The translations under genes and the position numbers were made by a program. A stretch of DNA of 64,000 bases from Lachnospiraceae bacterium (GTDB lineage: Bacteria > Bacillota > Clostridia > Lachnospirales > Lachnospiraceae): positions 372,001-436,000 of the forward strand of contig CAJTCL010000001.1 in assembly GCA_910575005.1 (NCBI GenBank). The letters run 5' to 3'. The notes under the pieces are model-generated. The model searched no databases, was not told the origin of the DNA, and saw only the letters and a program-made list of their open reading frames with translations. Below are positions 9,283 to 18,722 of the stretch, in pieces (position 1 is the stretch's first letter; each line of letters begins with the position of its first letter).

Positions 9283-11439
9283 TTAGATCTGATACCAGAT
9301 AATCTCATTTTCTTTCAAATTCAAAATAAAGCTTTCCCCATCACCTTTATAGACTGTGGTTTGCTGCGGCTCGTAGGTATTATTTACCACACAGAATTTC
9401 TCATTTGCAGGGTACGCATGTACTTCCACATTAAAGTTTGTACTAAACCATTTATGAAGTTCTTCTTCCCCATGTGTACTCCAAAGAATTGCACGATACA
9501 AAAGACGGCTGTTTTCAAAGCTGTAAGGAAGTCCACCCAGATAAACGGCTCGTCCTTCTCCAAAGGTATTGACTGCAAGCTGCACTTCCTTTTCCTTTTG
9601 TGCAAGAATTTGTGTTCCCTCAAGAGCATAGATATTTTTCTGGCTTTCTCCAAAATCAATTTCTCCTGTACAATCCTCTGTGATAAAATGTTTCTGTGTT
9701 TCCCAATTATACTTGTCATAGCCCAGGGTAAAGCCTCGCTCTTCTTCCACACCAAATACATTGGCAAGCTGGAAAAACCGTCCATTGGCCTGATGTGCAC
9801 TTGGCTCCCCGACGCCAATCATTGCGCCGCCTTGATAGATGAACCGTTTAATGGCTGTGACAACAGTTTCTTCACACCACCATTGCCCGCCAGAATGTGC
9901 GGTATCAGCGCCGCCTACATTGATCAAAACATCAATATCTTTTAAGAGTTCCGGTCGTTCCTTAATATCAGCAAAGCTGATAAAATTCACCTCAAACGGC
10001 GCTCCAGACAATGCCTCAATCACCCCTGCATAGGAATAATTCTGTTTCTGATACAGAGCATGGTGTACCATATGGCAGCCCCAGGCACGCATTTTCCCCC
10101 AACAATTGAGAACTGCAACTTTTTTCACACAATATGGCACACAGCCCTTCACATTGTTGTATAACTCACGAAACTCTTCACAGACACTCTGCACATAATC
10201 CACAAATTCTGGGAAATCCAACGCCAATTTTAAATAACCACCATATCCAATACGGTCGATTGGCTTTCTTAAAATAGCACGCCGCGCTGTCACCCAGTTC
10301 ACTTTTGCCTCCTTCACGGGATCCCCGCCCTCACAGAATGTATCTGGGAAGAAATAGGGAAGCAGACGTCCTTCTGTATAACTTACACCCTCAATGTCAC
10401 TGATTAGCCGCAAGGTAGAACCATTTCCCACACTTCCCACCACAGCATCCAGGCCGATTGAGGCAAACTCTTCCAAAAATGGCTCGGTTCCAATCCAGTG
10501 ATCTCCCAAGAACATCATGGCCTCTTTGCCACATTCATGCGTAATATCCACCATTTCCTTGGCAATTTTTGCCACCTCCCGACGCTGAAATGCCTGAAAA
10601 TCTTGATATTCCTTAGATGGAATGCGATACTGTCCATTGTAATACCCCTGGTCAATGATATATTCCGGCCGGAATGGATAGCCCACTTCCCGCTCAAACT
10701 GCTCTAAAATATAAGGACTGACGGATGCCGAATAACCATACCAGTCCACATATTTTTCCCGTGCCAGCTCATCAAAGATCAAAGTAAATTGATGGAAAAA
10801 CGTGGTAAAGCGAAGCACATTGACATAGGGATGTTCTTCAATAAATTTTCGCAGGCGTTTCATTGTATATTCATGTGTCTTAGGCTGGCGGACATCAAAT
10901 GTAATTTGATGCTCAACATCTTTCCAATCGTTAGTGACAGCATTGTACATATGCACTGGATCCCAGATAATATAGGCCAGAAAACTTACTGTATAATCAT
11001 GAAATGGCACTGTCTTAACAGATATTTCTCCAGTGTTTTCGTCATAGCTCCAGAAGTCTGTTGGAACCACCTCCCCAATTGTGCGGTCCATCACCTCCCA
11101 CCAACGGGTAATATCATCTCTGCTGTTGGGCTTTAACATATCTGGATAAAGTCCCTTCATCAGAGGAATCTTGAGGTTGCCTGCCTCTGCCGTATAAAAA
11201 GGCGTCATCACATACATCTGCTGAATTTCTTCTGGATTGGCATTTGCCCAGTCATTATCCTTTCTAGTGGTATAATAAGTGGAATAAATCTTGGCATCCA
11301 CCTCTTGCAGCTCTTGTGGAAAATCTGTCCCGTCACAGTCTCTGACAGCATCTGCACCCCATTGCTTCATCAGTTCTAAGGTCTGTGGAATCACATCCAA
11401 ATCTGTGGGAATTGTCACCCTTCCTGTTTTATCGCTCAT
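9283..11439 (-). CDS. GH112 beta-galactoside phosphorylase (galacto-N-biose/lacto-N-biose type)
   Basis: This 718-aa protein carries features I associate with GH112: GRVTIPTDLDV near the N-terminus, RDCDGTDFP, and FLGDHWIGTEP around residues 310-320, where D313 corresponds to the general acid known in the Bifidobacterium enzyme. Such enzymes reversibly phosphorolyse galactosyl-beta-1,3-N-acetylhexosamine, releasing galactose-1-phosphate; a minority act on galactosyl-beta-1,4-rhamnose, and I cannot tell the two apart by eye. There is no signal peptide, so it acts on imported disaccharides. It lies 75 nt after trpB but has its own promoter-like sequence. The start at 11439 is supported by AAGGAGGG with a spacing of about 6 nt. 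It suggests use of mucin or milk glycans, in keeping with the sialic acid genes at 51-59 kb. Confidence 0.85.
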   Translation of the reverse strand: MSDKTGRVTIPTDLDVIPQTLELMKQWGADAVRDCDGTDFPQELQEVDAKIYSTYYTTRKDNDWANANPEEIQQMYVMTPFYTAEAGNLKIPLMKGLYPDMLKPNSRDDITRWWEVMDRTIGEVVPTDFWSYDENTGEISVKTVPFHDYTVSFLAYIIWDPVHMYNAVTNDWKDVEHQITFDVRQPKTHEYTMKRLRKFIEEHPYVNVLRFTTFFHQFTLIFDELAREKYVDWYGYSASVSPYILEQFEREVGYPFRPEYIIDQGYYNGQYRIPSKEYQDFQAFQRREVAKIAKEMVDITHECGKEAMMFLGDHWIGTEPFLEEFASIGLDAVVGSVGNGSTLRLISDIEGVSYTEGRLLPYFFPDTFCEGGDPVKEAKVNWVTARRAILRKPIDRIGYGGYLKLALDFPEFVDYVQSVCEEFRELYNNVKGCVPYCVKKVAVLNCWGKMRAWGCHMVHHALYQKQNYSYAGVIEALSGAPFEVNFISFADIKERPELLKDIDVLINVGGADTAHSGGQWWCEETVVTAIKRFIYQGGAMIGVGEPSAHQANGRFFQLANVFGVEEERGFTLGYDKYNWETQKHFITEDCTGEIDFGESQKNIYALEGTQILAQKEKEVQLAVNTFGEGRAVYLGGLPYSFENSRLLYRAILWSTHGEEELHKWFSTNFNVEVHAYPANEKFCVVNNTYEPQQTTVYKGDGESFILNLKENEIIWYQI

Positions 11440-11469
11440 AAAAAAACCCTCCTTTTTCTTTCTGCTTTT

Positions 11470-11498
11470 AGCATACGAAAAAAGAAGAGTTTTTACAA
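11470..11498 (-). promoter_or_regulatory. promoter of the GH112 gene
   Basis: On the minus strand TTGTAA (11498-11493), a 17-bp spacer and TATGCT (11475-11470) lie between the trpB stop and the GH112 ribosome binding site, so the phosphorylase can be transcribed separately. Confidence 0.5.
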
Positions 11499-11514
11499 GA
11501 TAAACTATACTTTT

Positions 11515-12729
11515 TTATAAGAATTTTTCTCCACAGCCATAGTGTTCAACCACATAGTCGATATCTTTATCACCTCTGCCGCTCAAATTGACCAAAATCG
11601 ACCCTTGTCCCATCTCTTTTGCCCTTCTCATCGCATAGGCTACTGCGTGGGAACTCTCAATCGCTGGAATAATACCCTCATAGCGAGACAGTTTAAAAAA
11701 CGCCTCCATTGCTTCCTCATCTGACACAGTTTCATACTGTATTCTATCAAGATCATGCAAATAAGCGTGCTCTGGTCCCACTGACGGATAATCCAAACCA
11801 CTGGCAATGGAATAGACTGGTGCGGGCTCACCCTTTTCATCCTTGAGCATAATACTCTCAAAGCCATGCATGACACCTGGTTCTCCATATTTCATGGAAG
11901 CGGCATGATCACCTAGTTTCTCGCCTCTGCCCAAAGGTTCCACACCGACAATCTCCACTGGATCATTTAAAAAGGGAATAAACATGCCGATGGAATTACT
12001 TCCGCCGCCCACACAGGCACACACTACATCTGGCTCAATTCCTGTCATCTCACGAAATTGTTCTCTTGCCTCATAACCGATCACCGTCTGGAAATCACGA
12101 ACCATCAATGGAAATGGATGTGGTCCTAAGGCGGAACCAATACAATAAATGGAATCCTTATAATTTTTTGCATAGGATTCAAATGCAGAATCCACAGCTT
12201 CCTTCAAGGTCTTTAACCCTTTGCTGACCGGCACCACTTTGGCACCAAGAATTTTCATCCTCGTGACATTTGGTCCCTGTTTTGCAATGTCAACCTCTCC
12301 CATATGGATTTCACATTCCATGCCAAAATAAGCTGCTGCTGTGGCCAAGGCTACGCCATGCTGTCCGGCTCCTGTCTCTGCAATCAGGCGCTTCTTGCCC
12401 ATAAATTTCGCCAAAAGTCCCTCCCCCATACAGTGATTGAGCTTATGTGCCCCTGTATGATTCAGATCCTCACGCTTTAAATAGATCTGGCAGTTTCCAA
12501 TCTGTCTGGAGAGCCGCTCGCAGTGATATACCGGAGTCGGTCTGCCCTGGAACTCCTTGCGAATCCTGCGCAGCTCACTGATAAACTGAGAAGAATGACA
12601 GATGGTTTGATATGCCTCTGTGATCTCCTCAAATGCTGGTTTCAATTCATCTGGCAGATAAGCTCCGCCGTATTTTCCAAAATATCCCTCCTGATTGGGA
12701 TGGTTCTTTAAATATGTCCTGTAATCCAT
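11515..12729 (-). CDS. trpB: tryptophan synthase beta chain, stand-alone
   Basis: PLP enzyme that joins indole and serine to make tryptophan. The sequence has [12 protein letters not shown] at the N-terminus, [14 protein letters not shown] with the PLP lysine K96, [10 protein letters not shown], and the phosphate-binding loop GGGSNSIG. The length, 404 aa, is normal. It belongs to the TrpB1-like group by its N-terminal motif. No trpA or other trp gene is near, so it may serve indole salvage or be a second copy. It follows the rRNA methyltransferase gene by 65 nt on the same strand and has a good AAAGGAG site 7 nt before the ATG, so it may be the last gene of the long minus-strand operon that starts at 17055. 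Confidence 0.93.
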   Translation of the reverse strand: MDYRTYLKNHPNQEGYFGKYGGAYLPDELKPAFEEITEAYQTICHSSQFISELRRIRKEFQGRPTPVYHCERLSRQIGNCQIYLKREDLNHTGAHKLNHCMGEGLLAKFMGKKRLIAETGAGQHGVALATAAAYFGMECEIHMGEVDIAKQGPNVTRMKILGAKVVPVSKGLKTLKEAVDSAFESYAKNYKDSIYCIGSALGPHPFPLMVRDFQTVIGYEAREQFREMTGIEPDVVCACVGGGSNSIGMFIPFLNDPVEIVGVEPLGRGEKLGDHAASMKYGEPGVMHGFESIMLKDEKGEPAPVYSIASGLDYPSVGPEHAYLHDLDRIQYETVSDEEAMEAFFKLSRYEGIIPAIESSHAVAYAMRRAKEMGQGSILVNLSGRGDKDIDYVVEHYGCGEKFL

Positions 12730-12794
12730 TGTTTCACTCCTTTAACTTTTGATATTCGTATCTATTGTACTCGTTATTCAATGGATTGGCAATC

Positions 12795-14306
12795 CTAATA
12801 ACAAATTCTCAACCCTTTTGGATAATGATTTTTCACTACACCATTCATGGCTTTCCCCCATCCAAGGGAAAGCCCATCCACACAGACCAATACCCAGCCC
12901 TTTTGTTCGTTGTCACATTCAATCGTTTCTCCATGCAGATATTTCAATGCTCTTCCATAAGCTTCATCCTGTTTGAAACCTGTCTGCTGCGGATGCAGTT
13001 CTACAACCTGTTTTGCCTGTTCTGGATGCAGATACAAGGCCAGCGCGTGGGAAGGCTCAAAACGATTTTTCTTACAGGTGCCAAGATGCAGTCCTGGACG
13101 TATTGTCTTAAAGCCTTGTAATTGTGGCATTGCTTCCGGCAGTAGATAGAGCTGATCGGAAAACAATATATAGTTTCCTGGAAGCTCTGCCTGCAAATCA
13201 ATCTGCAGCGCACTGTTTTGAAATTCCTGAAACAACTGCAATGCCTGGTTAATTTTATTGTCCTCCTGATCATTTCTTTTTCTCTTCTGCTTGGCCTTTT
13301 TTGATATTGGCGCAGCAAATACTTCTTCCCCTGCCTTTACAAGCCGTGCTGCAAAATGACCTTCTCCCCGAAGCTTATGCGGCCAGAGACGATAAGTTTT
13401 GGCAATCGGATGATCGGATATGTTCTCAGGTATCAGCTCTTTAGGACTAATCCACTGCGGCTGCCCTGGACTAAAATATTGATCTGCAATGGCCACTCGT
13501 TCCAGAGAAAATTCAGGATGCTCCATCAAAAAGCTGGCGATAGAATTCTCATTTTCCAAGGGTGCAAAGGTACAGGTGGCATAGACCAGCACCCCGCCAG
13601 GCCGCAGCATCTTAGCGGCTTCACTTAAGATCTGCTGCTGGCGCTTTGCACAAAGCTCTACATTTTCTTGACTCCATTCCTGCACTGCCTTTTGATCCTT
13701 ACGAAACATTCCTTCCCCAGAACAGGGAGCATCCACCAAAATACGGTCGAAAAATTCTGGAAACCCTTTGGCCAAATGCTCACAAGATTCATTCAATACC
13801 ACAGTATTGGCAATGCCCATACGTTCTACATTCTGCGATAAAATTTTGGCTCTGCTTTGATAAAATTCATTGGAAACTAATAAGCCCTGCCCCTGCATTT
13901 TCCCTGCAATCTGTGTAGTCTTACCGCCTGGGGCTGCACACAGATCACAGATTTTCTCTCCTGGCCTTGCTCCCAGAAGTTCCACCGCAGACATAGCACT
14001 AGGTTCCTGAATATAATATGCACCCGCCTCATGCCAGGGATGCTTTCCTGGCTGTTCATTCGACGGATAATAATACCCCTCTTGACACCACGGAATGGCC
14101 GAAAGCTGCCAATTCTCAATTTCAGCCACTTTCCTCTGAAACTCCTCACTGCATGGAAATTTCAGAAGATTACAGCGCAGCCCATAGGTGCGCTGCTCCT
14201 TGAATGATTCAAAAAATTCTTTGGCCTCTTGTTCTAAAAGTTCCTGCATTCTTTGGCAAAAATGATCTGGCAACATTACAGAATTGTTGTATATCTCCTG
14301 TTCCAC
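12795..14306 (-). CDS. RsmF/NOL1-NOP2-Sun family rRNA cytosine-C5 methyltransferase
   Basis: SAM-dependent m5C methyltransferase. The SAM site is DLCAAPGGKT (121-130). The two catalytic cysteines are C195 in DAPCSGEGMFRK and C245 in YATCTFAPLEN, the characteristic pair of m5C RNA methyltransferases. A C-terminal domain of about 190 residues (with HFAARL at about 325-330) matches the RsmF/YebU layout rather than RsmB, which has an N-terminal NusB domain instead. The start is GTG at 14306, with GGAGG 9 nt upstream. It begins 6 nt after the DUF3021 stop, suggesting translational coupling to the transporter operon. Confidence 0.9.
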   Translation of the reverse strand: MEQEIYNNSVMLPDHFCQRMQELLEQEAKEFFESFKEQRTYGLRCNLLKFPCSEEFQRKVAEIENWQLSAIPWCQEGYYYPSNEQPGKHPWHEAGAYYIQEPSAMSAVELLGARPGEKICDLCAAPGGKTTQIAGKMQGQGLLVSNEFYQSRAKILSQNVERMGIANTVVLNESCEHLAKGFPEFFDRILVDAPCSGEGMFRKDQKAVQEWSQENVELCAKRQQQILSEAAKMLRPGGVLVYATCTFAPLENENSIASFLMEHPEFSLERVAIADQYFSPGQPQWISPKELIPENISDHPIAKTYRLWPHKLRGEGHFAARLVKAGEEVFAAPISKKAKQKRKRNDQEDNKINQALQLFQEFQNSALQIDLQAELPGNYILFSDQLYLLPEAMPQLQGFKTIRPGLHLGTCKKNRFEPSHALALYLHPEQAKQVVELHPQQTGFKQDEAYGRALKYLHGETIECDNEQKGWVLVCVDGLSLGWGKAMNGVVKNHYPKGLRICY

Positions 14307-14312
14307 TCTGCT

Positions 14313-14741
14313 TTACCTCCGTTCCTTTAATTTTTGATTAAGACGCTGCGCCTCCCGTCTTTCCAACCAATATGAGATAACCATTACAGCGGCATATACA
14401 AAGGCGATCGCTGCCAGCATCCCGAGAAGCTGGCGCCAATTGCGGAATGAAAACCATTCTACAAAAACTCCAAAACAGAGCACCACCATATTGATATAGA
14501 TAAAGTATAAAATATTGCGAAACAGCAAGGAATTGCGGGACACTTCCTTTTCTCCCTCTAAAGGCAACAGTATGCTTCCCAGCATACAGATTATGGACAG
14601 CACAAGAATATCCCATAAAATTTTAGGATAAAGCACAGTATTCCAGCCATAAAATACTGGTATATATATAGCTGTCACAAATAAAATCCCCACCACAATT
14701 TTGTTAAAAAGATCAAACATAAATTTAAGGCGTTTTAACAT
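14313..14741 (-). CDS. DUF3021 family four-helix membrane protein
   Basis: A small integral membrane protein of about 142 aa with four hydrophobic segments, starting MLKRLKFMFDLFNKIVVG, and a charged C-terminal tail. The pattern fits DUF3021, a family nearly always encoded next to a short LytTR regulator and thought to modulate it. I chose the ATG at 14741, preceded by AAGGTG; an in-frame GTG at 14765 would overlap the LytTR gene. It lies 16 nt after the LytTR stop. Confidence 0.8.
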   Translation of the reverse strand: MLKRLKFMFDLFNKIVVGILFVTAIYIPVFYGWNTVLYPKILWDILVLSIICMLGSILLPLEGEKEVSRNSLLFRNILYFIYINMVVLCFGVFVEWFSFRNWRQLLGMLAAIAFVYAAVMVISYWLERREAQRLNQKLKERR

Positions 14742-14757
14742 TCCTGCACCTTCTTTC

Positions 14758-15195
14758 TTATACACCCAGTTTTTCTTTTAAGGCTCCGATATACTGCCTG
14801 GAAATAATGACCTTCTCCTGATTTTCCAGCAAAGCCTCATAACGTCCGCCAAATGCCGGCGCTAGGCTTGTAATCTTATTTAAGTTTAGGATTATGGATT
14901 TGGAAGCACGAATAAAATCGCGCCCCGGAAGCTCTTCCATCAGCTCATAAAGTTTATTTTTTACTTGATAGACATCTAGTTTGCAATAAGCAAATACCCT
15001 CTGCTCTACCGATTCAAAATAGAACACTTCCTTAGGCTCAAGAAAAAACATTCTTCCATCCTTGTAGGCAGGAAGCTTTCTGCTGCCATGCTTAAAATAA
15101 TTAATCAATTTTAACATATCATCATCCAAAAAATGACATTTGATAATAATTTCATCTTCCTCGTTTGGCTCTGTATCAAGTATTGTGACTTTCAT
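14758..15195 (-). CDS. LytTR-domain DNA-binding regulator
   Basis: A 145-aa protein with a short N-terminal region (MKVTILDTEPNEEDE) and a LytTR DNA-binding domain (about residues 45-145: KLPAYKDGRMFFLEPKEVFYFESVEQRVFAYC, then PGRDFIRASKSIILNLNKI). It has no receiver domain, so it is not a classical response regulator. The ATG at 15195 is preferred, with GGGAG 8 nt upstream; a longer frame opening at 15264 would overlap the permease gene. Its place between the ABC transporter and the DUF3021 gene suggests autoregulation of this operon. Confidence 0.85.
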   Translation of the reverse strand: MKVTILDTEPNEEDEIIIKCHFLDDDMLKLINYFKHGSRKLPAYKDGRMFFLEPKEVFYFESVEQRVFAYCKLDVYQVKNKLYELMEELPGRDFIRASKSIILNLNKITSLAPAFGGRYEALLENQEKVIISRQYIGALKEKLGV

Positions 15196-15223
15196 TTGAT
15201 AACTCCCATCCCATCGCGCAGAT

Positions 15224-16138
15224 TTATCGGTCACTGATGTCTTTTCTTCTCTGCACAACTGCAATCGCTATAAATGCCATTATACCACACCCCACAAGAA
15301 ATAGTACCTGAAATGCAGCGGTGGCTGTATTTTCTCCCATTTTGACCTGAATTCCCATATATTCCTGATATTCGGTAAGCACTTGTGACGGAAGATCCGC
15401 AAATGTCTGATTTAGCGCTGCTTCACAACAAACATTACGCATCAAAGAAGCTCCATGAAGAATTGGGATATATTTGAGCACCGTTGCAACTTTCTCTGGA
15501 AGAAAACCCATCGGCAGGTAAATGGCGCCCAAAAATCCCACCAAGGTACCAATTACTGTGCCAAACCCTGACCAGGCACTGCTGCTTTTGACAAATAGTG
15601 AAAATAGATACATAATCACTGCAAAAACACATACATTTAACAGAATAAGCAATAGAATCTGTACTAACGCTCCAATGTTTATCAGTTCTCCCCCTGTTGC
15701 TGTGATATAACAAAGCGCGGCTGCCAGAGTGAGCATACACAGAAAAACACCTATCAGCACTGCAGAAGCAACATAAGATAATGCAATCATTGTACGGCTC
15801 ACAGGCGCAGAATACAAAGTTGCCAATTTTCCTTCTGTGACATCTGCGACCCGATTTCCAATCACTGTCATAGTGACAGTTACTGCATTGACAATCAGAA
15901 TCCCTGCCAATGTCCAGTATTGTACCAATTCCTTGGCTTGTGCTGCGTCAACCGCTGCATCACGCTTTCCTCCATATTCTTTCAACAGTGTTATCACTTC
16001 CTCTTGATTCATATTTCCCAGAAATACGCCCATCAGCATTAGAACAATCAGCATTGCCAACAGAGAGAAAAAAACTGCCCCCCGATCTCTTAAAAATATC
16101 AAACAGTTGCGTTTTGTAAGATTGATAAATTTTTTCAT
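15224..16138 (-). CDS. ABC-2 type transporter permease
   Basis: A 304-aa membrane protein with about six hydrophobic helices: one N-terminal (20-40), a loop containing MNQEEVITLLKEYGGKRDAA, then five helices and a basic tail. It resembles ABC-2 permeases of the drug/lipid export type. It overlaps the ATPase gene by 4 nt (ATGA) and is followed by the LytTR regulator. The substrate is unknown. Confidence 0.85.
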   Translation of the reverse strand: MKKFINLTKRNCLIFLRDRGAVFFSLLAMLIVLMLMGVFLGNMNQEEVITLLKEYGGKRDAAVDAAQAKELVQYWTLAGILIVNAVTVTMTVIGNRVADVTEGKLATLYSAPVSRTMIALSYVASAVLIGVFLCMLTLAAALCYITATGGELINIGALVQILLLILLNVCVFAVIMYLFSLFVKSSSAWSGFGTVIGTLVGFLGAIYLPMGFLPEKVATVLKYIPILHGASLMRNVCCEAALNQTFADLPSQVLTEYQEYMGIQVKMGENTATAAFQVLFLVGCGIMAFIAIAVVQRRKDISDR

Positions 16139-17055
16139 TCCATGTTCCTCTTTTCTGTAACATTTAAAAACACATCGTCCATTGTTCCCTGAATTACTTC
16201 AAAGCCTTGTATCAACAATTGGAGCTCATAAAGCAGAGACAAAGCCTCCAAGGTATTGGCCAATTTCACCCGAATCACTTCATCATTTACTGTATATTCC
16301 TTATTCTGTCTTGCTAGATAATGCTCAATTTCTTTTTCTTTTCCAATATTTGGTATTAAGTATAATTTATCTTTGGCATAAGCTTCCTTTAAGGAAAATG
16401 GTGTCCCATATTCCACAAAATGGCCCTGAGCCATAATACCAATATGATCTGCCTTGGCCGCCTCTTCCATATAGTGAGTAGTCAAAAATACCGTCATGTT
16501 CATTTCCCTTTGCAATGTATAAACGGTCTCCCACACACTTTTCCTGGTTGCCGGATCCAGTCCAGTAGTTGGCTCATCCAAAAATAAAATTTCTGGCGTA
16601 TGCATCAGCGCCCTGGCAATCTCGCATCTGCGTTTCTGCCCACCTGAAAGTTTTCCAAATGGACGTTTCAGTACTTCTGAAAGTCCCAAAATTTCTGTGA
16701 CATGGGCAAGACTTTTTCTGAGCTTGCTGCTGTCTGTCTCATACAAACTTCCATGCATTAAAAGATTCTCGCGCACGGTCAACAGCCTATCGAGACAATT
16801 ATTCTGATAAACCACCCCAATCTGTTTTTTAATTGTTTCATTTTCTTTGCCAAGTTCCATCCCATTGATCCATGCACTCCCCCCTGTGGGCTCCTGCAAA
16901 GTACAGAGCATATTGATTGTAGTGGATTTTCCCGCGCCATTGACCCCCAGAAATCCGAACAGCTCTCCCTTATTCACTTGGAAACTAATATCATCCACTG
17001 CTTTTGTCTCTTGGTAATATTTCTTTAGATGCTCTACTTTCACTGCTGCTTCCAT
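16135..17055 (-). CDS. ABC transporter ATP-binding protein (DrrA/CcmA type)
   Basis: A 306-aa ATPase with Walker A GVNGAGKST (37-45), signature LSGGQKRR (136-143), Walker B ILFLDEPTTGLD (156-167) and switch histidine in TTHYMEE. The C-terminal extension of about 90 residues is common in ABC-2 exporters. First gene of the minus-strand operon with the permease, LytTR and DUF3021 genes. A GGAGGAAA site lies before the ATG. Likely drives export of a drug, peptide or lipid. Confidence 0.92.
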   Translation of the reverse strand: MEAAVKVEHLKKYYQETKAVDDISFQVNKGELFGFLGVNGAGKSTTINMLCTLQEPTGGSAWINGMELGKENETIKKQIGVVYQNNCLDRLLTVRENLLMHGSLYETDSSKLRKSLAHVTEILGLSEVLKRPFGKLSGGQKRRCEIARALMHTPEILFLDEPTTGLDPATRKSVWETVYTLQREMNMTVFLTTHYMEEAAKADHIGIMAQGHFVEYGTPFSLKEAYAKDKLYLIPNIGKEKEIEHYLARQNKEYTVNDEVIRVKLANTLEALSLLYELQLLIQGFEVIQGTMDDVFLNVTEKRNME

Positions 17056-17297
17056 GCAAATTTCCTCCTTCTGCCATTTAGTTGTCCACAGAGTAACTTC
17101 GTCAGTACTCCATGATCGTCATTTGCTGTTTTTCTAGGCATACTTTAACATACGAAAGAAATAATACAAGAGCTGTACTGGCGAACTGCTAATTTGAGAT
17201 GGTAAGGTGCAAAAAATATGACATGAGTTTAGCTATTTGGGGTTTATTTATCATGAGAATGCCAAAAGCAAAGCTGTCGTACTAACAGAAATAATAA

Positions 17298-17310
17298 TGT
17301 GACAGTCACA
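17298..17310. promoter_or_regulatory. palindrome TGTGACAGTCACA, possible operator
   Basis: A perfect 6-bp dyad around a central A, 17 bp upstream of the -35 box for the guanylate kinase-like gene. It has the form of a regulator-binding site. The remainder of the gap 17056-17297 shows no further gene or clear element. Confidence 0.3.
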
Positions 17311-17327
17311 ATAATTTGTTTTGCATT

Positions 17328-17356
17328 TTGGCACAAGCTATACTATACTATATAAG
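17328..17356 (+). promoter_or_regulatory. promoter of the guanylate kinase-like gene / holB block
   Basis: TTGGCA (17328-17333), a 17-bp spacer and TATAAG (17351-17356), 37 nt before the chosen ATG. Confidence 0.6.
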
Positions 17357-17392
17357 AACACATACAAACCAAATTATAATGTTAGGAAAAAC

Positions 17393-18028
17393 ATGGGAAA
17401 AATATTTTGCTTAATGGGAAAAAGTGCCTGTGGAAAAGATACACTCTACAAACGGATTATAGCTGACAGCACCCTTACATTGCAGACACTGATCCCCTAC
17501 ACAACGCGCCCTCCCCGTTCTGGTGAGAGAGACGGTGTGGAATATTATTTTTTATCAGAACAAGAACAACAACAATTGGAACAACAGGGAAAGATTATTG
17601 AGCTGCGTGCCTATCACACAGTGCAGGGAATCTGGAAATACTTTACTGTGAATGATCACCAGATTGACCTGGCGCGCAAGGATTATTTGATTATTGGTAC
17701 ATTGGAATCCTACTTGAAATTAAAGAACTATTTCGGTGCAAAATACCTGATCCCTTTATATATTGAACTGGAAAGTGAAGAGCGGATGCGAAGAGCAATA
17801 TACCGTGAACAGATACAGAAAAAACCTGACTATGAGGAACTGTGCCGTAGATTCCTGGCAGATCTGGAAGATTTCTCACCACAGCATTTACAGGAAGCTG
17901 GAATTGACAAATCATTTATCAATGACAACCTTGAACGCTGCACTCAAGAACTGACTGCCTATATCGGACAACACACGACAGCCAGCGTCTTTGTTACCAG
18001 TGACAAACCACTGAATTTGCAATCCTAA
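17393..18028 (+). CDS. guanylate kinase-like protein
   Basis: A 211-aa P-loop protein: MGKSACGKDT (P-loop at about residues 8-15), YTTRPPRSGERDGVEYYF, which is the GMP-binding signature of guanylate kinases, and a lid rich in Arg. It is probably a diverged paralogue of Gmk, since the region after residue 75 is less typical (KYFTVNDHQIDLARKDYLIIG). The ATG at 17393 is chosen because the P-loop starts 8 residues later and AGGA lies just upstream. It opens the plus-strand block that continues with yaaR and holB. Whether it phosphorylates GMP in the cell or has a regulatory role is not known. Confidence 0.75.
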   Translation: MGKIFCLMGKSACGKDTLYKRIIADSTLTLQTLIPYTTRPPRSGERDGVEYYFLSEQEQQQLEQQGKIIELRAYHTVQGIWKYFTVNDHQIDLARKDYLIIGTLESYLKLKNYFGAKYLIPLYIELESEERMRRAIYREQIQKKPDYEELCRRFLADLEDFSPQHLQEAGIDKSFINDNLERCTQELTAYIGQHTTASVFVTSDKPLNLQS

Positions 18029-18192
18029 CAGACAGGATATTAGCCCTGGTGGTATTTGCCAAATATCCTCGCCAGCATAGCTGCTTGGTTCTTTACTCGC
18101 GGGATAAAATGCCAACATAAAAATCACAATTTTGCTTTACAACCGCTTAGAAACAACCGATAATGATTAATAACAGAAAGGCAGGTGATTTC

Positions 18193-18633
18193 ATGGCACT
18201 AAAAGTAAATGAACTAATTCCCGCACAACCCACAGAGGTTTCCCAGCCCGTAGAAAAAACCGATGGCAGTTTTAAGTTTGCTCTGGCAAGTCATATTGAG
18301 GAAGCGCAGCTGCAAGAAAAACTCAACGGTCTGATGACCGATATCACTCGTCAGGGAGAAAAACTCGCAGAACACATGGATATTCGAGATATGAAAAAAT
18401 ATCGGGAACTGGTAAAAGATTTCTTAAATGAAGTGGTCAACCGCTCACATAAATTTTCCAGAGAAAATTTTCTGGACCGCAGAGGCCGTCATCGCGTCTA
18501 TGGCATTGTAAAGCTTGTAGACAAAAATCTAGATGACCTTGCAAGCGAGCTAGTAAAAGATGAAAAAGATCATCTATCTATTTTAAGTAAAGTAGGCGAG
18601 ATTCGAGGACTTCTCCTAGATATCTCAACTTAA
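18193..18633 (+). CDS. yaaR: YaaR family (DUF327) protein
   Basis: A 146-aa, largely helical, soluble protein. The core [20 protein letters not shown] and the later [18 protein letters not shown] match YaaR of Bacillus, a family of unknown function usually found beside holB, as here. The start at 18193 (ATGGCACTAAAAG) has AGGTG upstream; an in-frame ATG lies at 18163 but is less well placed. Confidence 0.85.
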   Translation: MALKVNELIPAQPTEVSQPVEKTDGSFKFALASHIEEAQLQEKLNGLMTDITRQGEKLAEHMDIRDMKKYRELVKDFLNEVVNRSHKFSRENFLDRRGRHRVYGIVKLVDKNLDDLASELVKDEKDHLSILSKVGEIRGLLLDIST

Positions 18634-18722
18634 TCATAACGACACTGCACAAGATAACCTTCGGATCTGCATCCGTGTATTGTTAGCGGTATGCAAATAA
18701 GCATCAGAAATGAGGAATTTTT

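Noticed and set aside
9361-9945. 194-codon plus-strand frame
   Set aside because: Antisense to the GH112 gene, which is clearly real; no ribosome site.
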